DNA of 64,000 nt from Cepaea nemoralis (Eukaryota; Mollusca; Gastropoda; Stylommatophora; Helicidae). This document shows, in pieces, positions 43,849 through 55,617 of the stretch. Every line of letters starts with the position of its first letter. The first letter of the stretch is position 1. The DNA is taken from the NCBI GenBank assembly GCA_014155875.1, contig JACEFZ010002084.1:111001-175000 (forward strand), given 5' to 3'. The position numbers and the translations under genes were made by a program. The notes beneath the pieces were generated by a model. It saw nothing but the letters and a program-made list of their open reading frames with translations, did no database searches and was not told the origin of the DNA.

Positions 43849-45266
43849 ATATTAGGACTGGCTGACTGTCTTTTTCAAAAAGAGGTTTGCACCCACTACA
43901 ATCTTCATTGTTCAGCGTCTCAATTACTTGCGCTGCATTTGAGTGCTCTGTTTCTCTCATCCTACATTGATGGCTGATATGCCCATTCTTTCCACATTTG
44001 AAACAAGTAATCTCCCTTTTAGTGTTGTTCGTTGGTCCATCTGATGGTTGTGCATCACACTGTGCTGCCTTGTGTCTCCAGCTCCCACAATTCCAACATC
44101 CGGCATAATTTTGACGTCTCTGGAAGTTCCCTCTTCTATATGGGTACCGTCCTACTCTACCAACATTGTTTCCTCGGAAACCATTATCTTGAAGTTCTTG
44201 CTGCTCACCTTTCTGTGCTGAATCCACACTTTTCGCCCTTGGTCTGATGACTGGATTCTGGTCCTGTTTAGTGTACGCTGCACAGACTATTTCCTCACTC
44301 ATTAGTTTCCCAATAGAACTGTTAGGATGTGCAGTCATATAGTTTTGCCCTAACTGAGACATTGTGTCTATGTCCTTTGGCTTCCGTTCCTCAAAGAACG
44401 CCACTAAATTAGAATTGCATGCAGATACTACCTTGTCTCTTAACATTAGATCTACTAATTTATTAAAATCTTTCCCTACTTCTGCAAGCTCCATCCATTT
44501 GTTAAATGTATTCTTTACTGTGTTAACAAAGTCTGTGAAATCTTGATTTGTCTCTGGCACTAACTGTCTAAACTTTGTTCTATATCCATGCTCAGTGAGT
44601 TGGAACTTTGTGAGCAAACGTTGACGTAAGATAGTGTAGTTGTTTCTTTCTTCTACAGGTAAATTGAACATGGTGTCTAGTGCCTTGCCCGTAAGAAATC
44701 TCGCCAAGTCGTATCGCATACTGTTTTCTGGGATGCCTAAAGTTTTCGCACTTGCTTGAAATCTGTCCAAATAAGATTCAAGGTTGTCTCGGTCCGTAAA
44801 GTATGGCAGTTTTAATCTCTGTGACGACTGCGAAGGTTTTCTGCTTTCCTCACTTTGACCCTTCGAAGATAGTTCTAGTTTTCTGAGAGCAATTTCAGCT
44901 TCCATCTTAATCTTCTCTTTCTCAATTTCCACCGCATTTGTGTGTTTTAACTTTTCAAGTTCCATTTGTGTCTCTCTCTCTTCCTGTAGACGCTTGTTTT
45001 CTATTTCGGCTAGTTTTACTTGTCTCTTCCTGTAGACGCTTGTTTTCCATTTCAGCTAACTTTACTTCCTGTAGACGTTTGTTTTCCATTTCAGCTAGTT
45101 TTACTTGTGTCTCTTTCTCTTCCTGTAAGCGTTTTGCCTCACGTTCATTATGCCTCTCCTCTCTTTCCGTCTGTTTTTGTTCTTTTGCTTCGGCATACTC
45201 CTGTAACTCTTTACCTTTCAGGCCTATTCGTTCACCTGCTTCAATATATTCCATTAAAGTAGGCAT
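43811..45266 (-). pseudogene. Gag with coiled-coil N-terminus and two CCHC knuckles (one frameshift)
   Basis: The gag frame starts at 45266 (MPTLMEYIEAGERIGLKGKE) with a Lys/Glu/Gln coiled coil containing repeated KLAEMENKRLQE units. About 45020-44965 the frame shifts by one inside these repeats; the other frame (384 codons, 44965-43811) continues the coil. It is followed by a capsid-like domain (LPYFTDRDNLESYLDRFQ, FRQLVPETNQDFTDFV) and two zinc knuckles, CWNCGSWRHKAAQC (about 290-303) and CFKCGKNGHISHQC (about 320-333). Gag would build the particle and bind RNA. The same architecture, with a different coil, occurs in the decayed element at 17370-19929. Confidence 0.85.
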
Positions 45267-47639
45267 CTTGTACTTGTGGACACGTTGCTGTCTAGTCAGC
45301 CAACTATAAATGTAAGACTCTGCTAGTTAGTCTTTGTGTGCACTTCCATACGTACACCTACCACTCCCTGTGTACGTAAATTCGTAGTGCTAAAATATCA
45401 CTCTGTACTCACCCAGTCACTCTATAAGCACTAGGTAGTGAGGGGGGAAGTATCACCTATACTCCCTTATATCTATATCTATGACCAATAGTTGTATAAC
45501 ATTTCTGGAAATATTGTTAAACATACATATAAATACATATACAAACAAATGGATGATAACACTAAGTGATGACTATCCAAACGCTTAGACTTCACAAGCT
45601 GAGTACACGGAGACGATGATCACACAGAAATAAACCACAGTAACAACCACAAGCTTGTGTAGGGACATCCACAGTGCGCGTAATATATAAATATAAATTG
45701 ACAAAGACCACTAGACAGCAGAAATGACGAAAGATCACAATAAAAACATATATCCGAACCCAACAAATATCATATGTAAATATAACGAAAAGAAGAAAGA
45801 GAAAAGAAAAATTATAGCGTAACAATATACACAAATCTGACGTGAAACAACTCGGCTCTAGATATTGGTTAGGACTATTCCAATGCCACTGCACGACACG
45901 TTAACTCATTAACGTTTTCCTTACAAAAATATCGTAAGCACCAGAAAGAAAATAAATTTTTGTGCTGTATCCCGACTCTCGAGAAACACCCCAAAAATCC
46001 CCTACACCTGACAAACACCGGACCACATACAAGTAATAGCTTAACAACCGAAAACAATATTTATAAGACAATGAGCAGCAAACAGAATGTCCAACTCGTT
46101 GGCCGACAAATATGTGCCCATTAATCCGTCGCCACAAGTTCTTTTTATTCAGTCACCAAAGTTTTTTCTCGCTTCAATAGTTATTCGCAAGCCGCTGGAA
46201 ATGTCTACGACGCTAGATTTCAAACCGACTTCTTGTTTTGTTGAGTGGTTATTGAATTCACGTGGTGATCACAAGTTCCAACTGTCGACAAAAGTTGAAG
46301 ATGATAGTGATATCCAAACTGTTCTGTCTCGACACAGTCCGTAACGTTATTGTACTTTCTCTGTACGTGGTGGCACCACAGTAATAATCCAAAGTGTTCT
46401 TTCGATTGTCGTACGAATTGAAGATGATGGTAATTATCCCAAAATGTTCTGGATTGCCGTTACCCGACAAGATTCACCAAAAAGAAAAGGAGAATGGCAG
46501 CCAATGTTCAGCGCTTTAAATTTGGATATATAGATCCTTATTGGCAAAGAAATACGACAATGGTTGCGATGACGATAAGTTAAAACTGTTTGCTCATAAC
46601 AGAATAATGATGACAAAGGCTTGAACAAAGACGAAACATCAAGTCTGGCTTTCTTTCAAAACAACCTTGTTTATCCCGATCTCCTGTGGAAAATCCCAGT
46701 AACTTTCCACTGTCCCCAACCTTGACCTTGCAGGACACCTCAAGTCAGTATCTCAGTCTTCTTTGTCACAATAATCCACACTGTAAACTGACCGGACACT
46801 TTTCCCGTTATACAAAAACACTTTCCACACAACTTCTCAGCCCCGACCCAGCTGTGAACGAAGTAATGTCCGGAAATTTTCCGTTCTCCACGACACCTGC
46901 CGTGCCCCAACCCCTGTGGTACACTACCCCTGTATGTCACCCTTCCCGGTGAACAGCAAATGTCAATTTTCTCAGTGTATTCTACACATTCGTTAACTCT
47001 CCCCTTCCCGGGAGTTCAATGTTCTCGTAAACAGCGCTGACCCGAATTGTCCGTGGAGACTCACACTTCCACCGGCCTTTTTCGTTGTGTTACCTGTGGT
47101 GAAATTCGTCACTTGTCGTCCCGCAACCAAAACAGTGCGTTGTCTCCAGCACACACACACACACACAAATTATCCCACCACACACACGATGTTGAGACGA
47201 AATTGCTCGCTGTCTTCGATCCTGTCTTTATCACCGACAGCGGATGTACTACACACACACACGCTGCCCTCGCCACTCTGGATTCAACACTGGTCTTTCA
47301 TTGCCGCGTCTGCTAGTTTCAGCACTACTGCCTGGTATCAAATTTACCTGTCACCGTAATGGACTCTCCCGGTTAGTCTGTATGGCGTGTCTTTATCACC
47401 CCCTCTCGCTTCAGCGATATGGTTGGTTCCAATTCACCTGTAGTGGACTTGACGTGAACTGTCTGTAGCCAGTTACCGCACGGAGAAAAACTCAGTGTTT
47501 ATACGGTGGACACACTCCGCTGTCCACCCTCTCTCCGCGAAGAGCCCACAAATATCTCAGAATGACAACACTGTCTATAATTGTTCTTGATCGTACGTAG
47601 CCTCTCAGATACTCCTTACTAAGCGACGAGCGCCCAGAT
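45267..47639 (-). other. Long 5' leader of the LTR element
   Basis: About 2.37 kb between gag and the 5' LTR with no defended gene. Contains short CA runs (47151-47168). Next to the LTR, the minus strand reads ATCTGGGCGCTCGTCGC, a candidate primer-binding site (TGG start two to three bases in); the tRNA is not identified. Such a long leader is unusual and might hold packaging signals. Confidence 0.55.
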
Positions 47640-48416
47640 TGTCACACGTCGTTCTTGATGATAATATCAATGTTCTTGATGATCTTTGCTTGATATTGTC
47701 GTGTGATGGTCGTTGTCTAGGTAACGATGTTCATGGTGTGTCAATTGAGATATCTAACTGTCTCTTAATCCAACTCACCCCAGAAGTGCACCTTCACCAG
47801 TCATGAAACAAGATTGAGTTGGCGCACATAATCATTTATTCCAGAAATAAGACGGAACAGACGGAACATATATATATATATCCAGAAACAATGTAATCCA
47901 TAGAATATAAATATCCTCCTCACAATTTAACCAGCACACATCAATGCCTTCTCACGGCCTGCTTCTTATCACATCCACAAGACAGGTAATCCAGCTACTA
48001 TCCACGGCTGTAAATCCAACAATACAACCCACACATTGGGTCGGAGCCACTGCTCAACTATGCAACCCACTCTGGGTTTTAGGCCCTCACTCCCTATAGA
48101 ACCCACTCTGGTTCAGGCCTGTCTTCATAACTCGGAGAACAACACAACACGGAGATCTCTAACTCCGCTTCTCCTTAGACTACCGATCAGTTCGGCATCT
48201 ACACATCAACTCCCTGAAGTCCCTTGACTTCACACAAAGCTACCCTGTCCTTCCCCCATCCCCTGGGGTCCACGCTCACCCTTCCCATTATTTTATTTCT
48301 CAGGACTGGCTGTTTTTTCATAGTCAGGTCAGTCACTTTACTGTCTCCCACTCTCATCTCCATTCTTCCTCATGCCCGGTCACTCAACTCAATGTCAATG
48401 ACCCAGGCTTATGTCA
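47640..48416 (-). repeat. 5' LTR (777 bp)
   Basis: Same ends and sequence as 41737-42510 apart from scattered substitutions and two small insertions (one G, one TA). Confidence 0.95.
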
Positions 48417-48421
48417 GTGTA
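48417..48421. repeat. 5-bp target-site duplication, right
   Basis: GTGTA directly after the CA end of the LTR, matching 41732-41736. Confidence 0.9.
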
Positions 48422-48423
48422 TA

Positions 48424-48520
48424 AGGTTTACAGGACGTCGCAATTAACCACAGCATTCATTAGCTGTTGTGATGTCATAAGTAATGTTACTTCCAGTAGT
48501 TTATGCATGTAGTATACACG
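48424..48520 (-). mobile_element. SINE family 1, partial
   Basis: Core in reverse: TTTACAGGACGTCGCAATTA, then AGCTGTTGTGATGTCATAAG. The LTR element appears to have inserted at or beside its tail end. Confidence 0.6.
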
Positions 48521-48894
48521 CTACATAACCGATTCAGTGCCGAAGGATAATATATAGCTAAGTGTAACCTCCCATTTGGACAGAAGGATGATATATCAAA
48601 ATACACGGACCATCGTGTAATTTATTTTGTTTCATGGTATCTTCCGCACTTTCAATGCTGAGTGAATGGAAGTTTACATTATAATATTTCTTTATTTAAC
48701 CGTGTACGATGTTGGTCCAAGCCTACTTGTTTGATCTGCAATGAATCAGTTACTCTGTAGTTTTCTATTTCGTACATCTTCTATAACCCATAAAGCGTAA
48801 CTAAATACTATCAACTGTAACCCTTTCTATCTCTTCTGGGCGGATTGTCTAAAAGTAAAAGCACAGGATCCTTCAACACGCCTTAAGTCGTATT
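48521..48894. other. Unassigned spacer
   Basis: AT-rich, about 370 bp, nothing recognised. Confidence 0.35.
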
Positions 48895-49290
48895 ATGTAT
48901 ATGGTGCTAACCTCGTAATTTTATAGACCAATCGACAATGGATGGGTGATGTGGTCAATATCATGGCGGCTGTTTTTACTTTCCAGAACATTATATAAAA
49001 ACATGTCAGTAGGTAAAGGTCTCTTTTACACGCATTATGGGGTATTGGGCGTGCCTTGGAAGACCCAACCTTTTATAGACAAATCGGCACTCGTCGGTGA
49101 TGTGGTTAGTATCAGGCCGGCCGCCTTTACTTTCTAAAACATTTCCTGGTACCAATTTTAGGCTGGGTCGACTTGGTAGCTCAGGTGAAGTTTACAAATT
49201 CGAATCCATCCTCACGCGGATCTAATCCCTGACCGAAGGAACGGCAGGCGAGGCACTAGCGACTAGGCCAGTGCGACTCTCGAGAGCTGT
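48895..49290 (-). mobile_element. SINE family 3, copy with two diverged 43-bp-type units
   Basis: Shares GGTGATGTGGTCAATATCA / GGTGATGTGGTTAGTATCA units and the body GGTACCAATTTTAGGCTGGG, TCGACTTGGTAGCTCAGGTG with 32093-32662. The tRNA-like head lies at about 49200-49280 in reverse. Confidence 0.6.
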
Positions 49291-49495
49291 CATGGTGCTC
49301 ATTTGTATATGAAAATATGACGTTGGCACCTAATCCCAATAGGGCGCATGGCGGGAACAGGGTCAGTTATTTGTTAGTAGTGCAAACAAGAAACAAGAAG
49401 GATTTGCATTTTATGACAGAGAACTTGTTTATTCCATTTTTAGAATGTCAATCAAAACAACGTTTAGTGTGCTGTATAATTAGATGTATACAAGC

Positions 49496-49497
<2 letters not shown>

Positions 49498-49582
<85 letters not shown>
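49498..49582. repeat. (GA)n then poly-G
   Basis: About 37 AG units followed by about 11 G. Confidence 0.97.
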
Positions 49583-49583
<1 letters not shown>

Positions 49584-49614
49584 CTGGCCACCTATATAGA
49601 TTAGCAGTGTAAAA

Positions 49615-50012
49615 ACGCAGTATGTTTCTTGCAAGACGTTGCAATCAACCCCAGGTTGACTTCTAGGCAAACGTACGTTCAGTATAGTTTGCCACTGCTT
49701 ACTGAAAGAGTTGTCAACTTTGAAGTCTAACTCACCGGTGTATGGAATGAATCAACTACTTCGCAATCAGCGCGAGCGAGCGCTCTGAACCTTTTGGCCA
49801 CGCTGACCTCTATTGTAGCAGTTGACGTTAGTTGCGTGTCCTTGACCTGTTAGGTAATTTTCATGTTCACCATCATCATGTACCATGCTGACAGCCGCTA
49901 CGTGTTCTCCGAAAAAAACTTCACTCGTGAATCGAACGACTCGGAATCGAAACCACAACCTTCAGGACGCGAGGCAAAAGGCGTAACCACTTCGCCACGA
50001 AGATTCCCTGTA
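49615..50012 (-). mobile_element. tRNA-derived SINE (family 1), full-length
   Basis: The minus strand begins with A-box TGGCGAAGTGG (about 50000) and B-box GGTTTCGATTCC (about 49950) and ends with the core CTGGGGTTGATTGCAACGTC + TTGCAAG. Longer body than 27529-27775. Confidence 0.75.
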
Positions 50013-50018
50013 CAAAGA

Positions 50019-50063
50019 AGAAGAAGAAGAAGAAGAAGAAGAAGAAGAAGAAGAAGAAGAAGA
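50019..50063. repeat. (GAA)n microsatellite
   Basis: About 14 AAG units between the SINE head and a LINE fragment; it may be a leftover LINE tail. Confidence 0.95.
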
Positions 50064-50094
50064 AATTTCCAAACCATTTATGTCTCGTACAGAT

Positions 50095-50806
50095 GTGAGT
50101 TCAACACACCCAGATACCCAAGAGAAAATAAACCATCTCCAAAATATTTCAGGATAAATTGGTCTCCAAATTAATACCGCAAAAACAAAAACTATTGATC
50201 TTACCAACAGTTCAGACGACACCAAATTAAACAACCATGTTCTTGAAAAAGTCAACAGCTTCACATACCTAGGAAGCAAAATGACATCTACGTGGGACTC
50301 AACGCCAGAAATATTATTTAGAACCGCAAACATCTGGAAGACAGAGACACTCAGCAAACATACGAAACTTAAAATCTTCAACTCTTGTGTGATTCCAGTG
50401 CTAAAGTATGGTGTGAGAGTTGGAAATCAACAGTAGCTTTAGATTTAAAACAAAATAGACAATTTTGAGAACAAATGTCTTAGAAGAATTCTAAACCTTC
50501 ACTTGACAGATTTCAGAACCAATTAGCAAATAAGAAAAACGCCGTTGGAACTCATTCGGCCATGTACTCAGAATGGACAAGACAAAATCCCCTACCAAGC
50601 CCTCATATGGCCACCAGTAGGGACAAGAAATCGGGGAAGACCAAGAGAGACTCTGCGTAGAACCATCATCAGAGAAGGCTCATTCAACGGCCAAGTGAAC
50701 ATCCAAGATCTACAACAGGTAGCAGCGAACCGCCAGACATGGGGAGCCATGACTTCTGCCCTATGCGCCGCCTTAGGCTCAAGAGGAAAGACTAACTAAC
50801 TAACTA
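50095..50806 (+). pseudogene. LINE reverse transcriptase C-terminal fragment with (CTAA)n tail
   Basis: The plus strand reads GLQINTAKTKTIDLT, EKVNSFTYLGSKMTSTWD, VIPVLKYGVR, FENKCLRRILNL, LIRPCTQNGQDKIPYQALIW and RNRGRPRETLRRTI, ending GSRGKTN then ACTAACTAACTAA. It is a different family from the complete LINE at 7181-11058 but has the same tail unit. Frameshifts are present. Confidence 0.75.
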
Positions 50807-51265
50807 AATAATGCCAGCTAAAACAACCATCTATGTTGTGCGGAAAGGAAGAAATTATATCTAACCATAGACACAAAATATCAACGTTTAGAAACGACAG
50901 GTATATCTTGCTACCCTCTGCTGTTTCTCTGCAGCTTCGTAAGCCTATCCTATTTTTAATCCATTTTTTTAAAAATTTCACAGCTACCTGGTCGTGCCAG
51001 TCATGTGGAGTCAAATAATTTAAAAAAAAAAAAAACATCAGGGGTCTTCAAAACATGCTTCTTTTCTTAACAGGGATCGAAACAAAATACTCTTTCTTTT
51101 TCTACTCTTAGCTTGGCATGTACCTTTCCGAGGCTCGCTAACTTACAGGTGATGTTTAGTTCGCTGTGGTATCGTTCATAATTTATATTCACCTGTCAGC
51201 AACAAGAGAGTAATGAAAACAAATTGCTCTGAGGTTGTATACTTCTCTTACGCCCTTTCACACGT
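50807..51265. other. Unassigned spacer
   Basis: About 460 bp with a 15-A run near 51020; no feature recognised. Confidence 0.35.
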
Positions 51266-51269
51266 TTTG

Positions 51270-51826
51270 CTAGTTATCTTCTGTTTCTTATATGCCTCGC
51301 TGTGTAGAGTTGGTAATCATGTCTGTCCAAAGCATTCTATCTCGTGTACTGGAGACCATGATCTTCCATACCATGATGTCAAGCTGCCAGCATTTTCTCT
51401 CCTGTACTCTACTGTCTCTCTTCCCTCCAGTTTTCCCGTTGTTACGACTACTCCAGCTATCTACTTCTCATGACGTACTCAAAGAATGTGGACTGCCCTC
51501 TTCTGATGTGAGTAGCCAATTCTGTTTGTGAGAAAACTTCTTTCACGACATCTCCATTGTTCTTTCTATCCATCCAAGGTGTTCTCGTTATTCGTCTATA
51601 AAGCTAAATCATCGCAACTTTCACATAATTCCTCACTTGTCTGCTAAATGTCTATGATTAGTTTCCGTACATCAGAATTGGTTTGTTATAACTCTTAAGA
51701 ACTCTTTTTCTTACCTAGTTTGACATAGATAATATTGCAGATAACATTTTTCATCTTGCGAAATTCTGCATTTGCTTGGTCTATTCTACATATAACTTCC
51801 ACAATACATCTTCCATTCGATATTAT
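51270..51826 (-). pseudogene. RTE-like LINE C-terminal fragment
   Basis: The minus strand reads KCIVEVICRIDQANAEFRKM, KNVICNIIYVKLGKK, then HIRRGQSTFFEYVMRS, NGKTGGKRDSRVQERK and RDRMLWTDMITNSTRR, the ordered tail blocks of RTE-like LINE proteins, with stops between. Confidence 0.7.
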
Positions 51827-51927
51827 TGATGGTGGAGATGACCGTATGTTCACATGCATCCATTGTGGACGAACATTTACAGCACGAATAGGTCTAATCA
51901 GTCATATTCGCTACCGCCGTGGGTTGT
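51827..51927 (+). pseudogene. LINE C-terminal C2H2 finger fragment, inverted copy
   Basis: Encodes GDDRMFTCIHCGRTFTARIG then LISHIRYRRG. Inverted near-copy of 52122-52220. Followed by a T-run (51939-51953). Confidence 0.75.
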
Positions 51928-51954
51928 AATTATTATGCTTTTTTTTTTTTTTTG

Positions 51955-52000
51955 AAGCACGATGTAACACACTATCGTCTTTCAAGACGGCAAGGTGCCA
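51955..52000 (-). repeat. Unclassified repeat C, terminal fragment
   Basis: About 45 bp, CACTATCGTCTTTCAAGACGG + CAAGGTGCCAG, matching the end of the copy at 60116-60645. Confidence 0.5.
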
Positions 52001-52116
52001 GTGCATGCAGTACATATTGTACATATACATGCCACCTCTCTGTTACCAGTGTCAATCATGGACCCTAACCAAATATCCATCCACCCATCATGTGCTTCAA
52101 AAAGGCATAATAACTT

Positions 52117-52425
52117 TTACCCATGGCTGTAGCGAATGTGACTTATAAGGCCAATTCGCGCTGTAAATGTTCGTTCACAGTGGGTGCATGTGAACACGTG
52201 GTCATTTCCACCATAATGCACCATATTACGTCTCACACGCTCGGTGTGTGACTTATCTGCAATAATTTTCTCCTTTGTCTTTATTCCATTTCTGATGTTT
52301 GCCCTCCATGCAACACGTTCAGCGGCGACTTGCTCCCAATGTGCATTAATCAATGCCTGTATCAGTCATGTCTCGTTTACACACATCTTTGTATCGTAGT
52401 AGAGGCCGACCCTGAGATCTCTTAC
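52117..52425 (-). pseudogene. LINE 3' end with terminal C2H2 zinc finger
   Basis: The minus strand reads GKRSQGRPLLRYKDVCKRD, INAHWEQVAAERVAWRANIR, then CTHCERTFTARIGLISHIRY ending in SHG. Many LINE proteins end in such a finger after a GRP..RYKD...W...A.DR..WR block, so this is a retroelement tail and not a host transcription factor. Confidence 0.75.
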
Positions 52426-52429
52426 CCAT

Positions 52430-52990
52430 CTGTACAATATGTACTATAGCACTGAATATGTATATAGCAATGAATATAGCAATGCATGTGTAATATAGCA
52501 CTGGTTAATCAATGATCCTGTGTGTCTCTATTAAGAAGTTTGAGTGTTTTAACTGATTTAGCGCTAAATAAATTAGTAGGTTTGAACCAAACAAAAAGGG
52601 ATGACGGAAAATGAGAAGTAGGGGAATGTCACAGTTAGAACTTAAAAGTAGTTTATATGGTAGCAGACATGTTGTATTACAACACAATGACAATATTTCA
52701 GCCATATATAAGCCCATGTCAGATACAGGAAGTCGCTAACGGCAATTATTCATCCTTTGGCACTTAACCAGTCAATAGAGACGACAGCCTATAAGTCTTC
52801 GAACATTACAACTCTTAGTACCATCCACAGGTTGGAGGAGTCTCCACGTTTGTGGAGCAATAGATTATCAGCAGATTTATCATTCACAAAATATTTGTTT
52901 TATGACTACATAGTTGTGGTTGCTAAATAACAGAACGATGTTTTAATGGCCAGAAACAGGGCACCTGGTCCCCAATCCGTTTCAAGCGGC
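52430..52990. other. Unassigned spacer
   Basis: About 560 bp, AT-rich; no gene or family recognised. Confidence 0.35.
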
Positions 52991-52994
52991 TTTT

Positions 52995-53110
52995 GATACA
53001 CTCATCTCATCTGATCTCATCTTGTTCCTCTTGTACCTTGAGGTGTCGATGATTATAAACAGCGGGAGAGTGCCCGTTCATGGGCTTCAAGTATCGATAT
53101 TCCCATGGAC
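52995..53110 (-). mobile_element. LINE 3' end, truncated copy of the family at 13709-14440
   Basis: The reverse complement matches about 14325-14440: AATATCGATACTTGAAGC, CGGGCACTCTCCCGCTGTTT, GGTACAAGAGGAACAAGATG and a GATGAGAT-type tail. Confidence 0.8.
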
Positions 53111-53904
53111 TCTAAAACAGTCCGATTATACTTCTTAGTTTTTCTACGAGCAGTATGAAAATCCCTTTCAGGCTTGCTAGGCACACAAAGAGTGAATATT
53201 CTTGCCAAAAACAACGTCTAACATCTAGTAAGTAATGACGCATTCAACGAATTAAGACTTGCAAAACCGGTTTTCCCGCGATATTTCTCATTATACACCA
53301 CCAGTGCCCAATAACCTTCACATTCACAGATTTCCCTCAAACTACGAAAAACATCATCGACTTTGTTATGAGTCAATGACAGCCATGAGTCAGACTGTTT
53401 ACAGCTTGAGCTGCTTCGTGAGATGTCGTTCTTTCTGGGTAATTTACGTCATTGTCATCTATGCACACTGTATGACTCCGACAGAATGGAGTAATTGCCT
53501 TAAGTTATAATTAGTCTCTGGCGGGCTTGCCTGTGTCCGCAATGCAACACGGGTGCTGACTCTGAAACAAGGTAGCAATCGCACTGACGAATTTACATCT
53601 TCGTAATTAATTGTAAGAAGTCATGCACTTCTTCATGTCTTCTCCTTTGTTTCCTTTCTCTCTGAGACGTTTTTCAGCGTCTGGTTGGGGAAGGGGTTGT
53701 CTACACAAGACATGTGTGTTTGCTGCGCACAAGGTGGTGTTTGTGGCTCTAGCGCTTCAGCTAATTCATTGCCAGCACGGCCTGGTTCTTGTTACGGTTT
53801 CCGGTGTATCTAAATGTCAGCCATGTTTGTGATATACTGGTTGTTTTTTGGTTTTGCAATCGCTTACTTTGAAGTCAAGCGTAGCCCATACATGTGCTGG
53901 ACTG
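53111..53904. other. Unassigned stretch
   Basis: About 800 bp; no recognisable gene, RNA or repeat family. Confidence 0.35.
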
Positions 53905-54125
53905 ATTTTTGTGTGTGGATAAGCTTTCCGTATTACCGGTGTCCCTCGCCATCAGGTCACCAACTCCATCTTCAGAGGTACTTGTAATTTACGTCCCAAA
54001 GTCAAAGACAAAAAGTCAATATCTCCAACTAATCGGTGTAGGGGTTCAATCCGCTATCTCGGCATCAACACACTGATTTTTTAAGGACGAGCGCTTCCTA
54101 TCAATTTAGCCTTGCTTACCTCCGG
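53905..54125 (-). mobile_element. tRNA-derived SINE (family 2)
   Basis: Same order as 24345-24574: GTGGATAAGCTTTCCGTATT, CATCAGGTCACCAACTCC, GTACTTGTAATTTACGTCCC, then a reversed tRNA-like head ending near 54120. Confidence 0.75.
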
Positions 54126-54779
54126 TATACTGGTTGAATGCCTGGTTTTCTTCCTGAAGTTGTCACCTTGAAATACTTTTACAAATACAATAAAGTCTTA
54201 AAGTACACCTCTAACATGAGCCTGATGTGTGCATGTGAAGAGTTAAAGCCATCTCACACTGTAGGTCTGAATACACGGCGGACCAGGTGGCCAGGCCTCC
54301 CCTCCACCCCCACTTTAACGGAGAACACACGCGGGCACCGAACTCCCGCCCTACAGCCCTACAGCGCTCATGACAGTATCAGCGTAATCCAGTGGCGACT
54401 ACACTAAAGCTTCCACTGTTTAGTATCCGTACTGGCGATCCTTGACAAACCAGTCTCGACTGGTGGACATATTGCCGGCGCTTGTCATTGTGAAGTGTAT
54501 TCGCACTTAACTAATGTACGCTCCCCTTCCTCTTCTTCCTTCATTCTTACAAGTACACATTTTGTACTCTATATGAAGAGATGCATTGTACTCTAAAAGA
54601 ATAGGATGCACCGCAGATAAAATAGCAGAATTGTGATACAAGTAAAACAATAATGAATGACTTTTAAACTAACGCTGGTAATGATGTTTGTGAGTGTCTA
54701 AAGAGTTGGAGTTAGTTTGGTGTATAAAGCGAATTTTAATGAATATTTCGTGATCAATCTGTAAAAAGAACTGACCAAC
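54126..54779. other. Unassigned stretch
   Basis: About 650 bp with no supported gene or RNA. Confidence 0.35.
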
Positions 54780-55190
54780 CGACTACAAATAAACTAACAG
54801 CATCCACTAACTAGTGCCTGCGCGAAATAGAACGAATGAAATGGGATGAAAGAACCGCTAATGAGGAGCTCATTGGGAGAACTGGACAAATACCAGCAAA
54901 CCGAGAGGGGAAGAAAAGACGCTGGCGACAGGTAGGGAACGAGAACATCCGAGATTCGTCGTAAGTAGCGTCGAGAACACCCGAGAATAGTGTAACTAGA
55001 AGGCCCTTGTCTGGAATCCACAACAGAGAAGTAGAAACAGAAATAAAATCTGAGAATAGTGTAACTAGAAGGCCTTTGTCTGGAATTCAGAGTAGAGAAG
55101 TAGAAACATAAATAAATAAGACGGAGAGGACATGGACGGGGCTATATGGGATAGCTACGGCTTGCAGTGGGGTGGCTGAGCGTCCAATAT
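54780..55190 (+). pseudogene. RTE-like LINE C-terminal fragment
   Basis: Nucleotide similarity to 40850-41180: CTACAAATAAACTA, CTAGTGCCTGCGCGAAATAG, GAAGAAAAGACGC and AGAAGTAGAAACA are shared. About 55 bp (GAGAATAGTGTAACTAGAAG..) are duplicated within it (54982-55030, 55052-55098). Confidence 0.65.
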
Positions 55191-55617
55191 TCTTGTTTTC
55201 GCGTGGCTGTCAGGACGAAAGAAGAACCAAGGACCACACGTGAGGACTTTCAATGCATGTAACGTCTGTTTTTTTTTTTTTTTTGACCCCGTCTATTTAC
55301 ACTTAGTCTGTACAAAGTACACAGCAATCGGTGAAGATTAGCGCCCGCGTTCATTCATTAGGGCACTCAGCCGGGAGACTGGTGTTGAAGTCGCCGACAC
55401 ACCTCTGTTCTCATCACCTTTCTTCAACTGGGAATATATATATATATATATATCCAAACGTCATTGCAATGGTTGTGTAATGTAGTTTCTCCAAGTACGT
55501 CTTCTTTTGTTCTTACACCGCCCCCCCCCCCACCCCCCCCCCGCTCCCCAATCATGTTTAGCTTGTTGTGTCTATCCACTTGTCCACAATTTCCAACAAA
55601 GCTCCTCGGCTAATCGT
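55191..55617. other. Spacer with poly-T, (TA)n and poly-C runs
   Basis: T-run at about 55267-55284, (TA)n at 55435-55452 and C-runs at 55521-55543. No gene seen. Confidence 0.45.

Larger units (their letters stand above)
41737..48416 (-). mobile_element. Young Ty3/Gypsy-type LTR retrotransposon, RT-deleted
   Basis: Two LTRs of 774 bp (41737-42510) and 777 bp (47640-48416) start TGTCACACG and end CTTATGTCA, flanked by a 5-bp GTGTA duplication. By eye they differ by about seven substitutions and two small indels. The coding strand is minus: long leader (47639 to about 45270), gag (45266-43811, one frameshift), then a protease-integrase fragment (43848-42814) and a polypurine tract next to the 3' LTR. 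RT and RNase H are absent, so it must be mobilised in trans if at all. A relative is decayed at 17370-19929. Confidence 0.92.

Noticed and set aside
51827..52353. Host C2H2 zinc-finger gene
   Set aside because: Single finger at the end of a GRP..RYKD...WR block typical of LINE tails; fragmentary and duplicated in inverse orientation.
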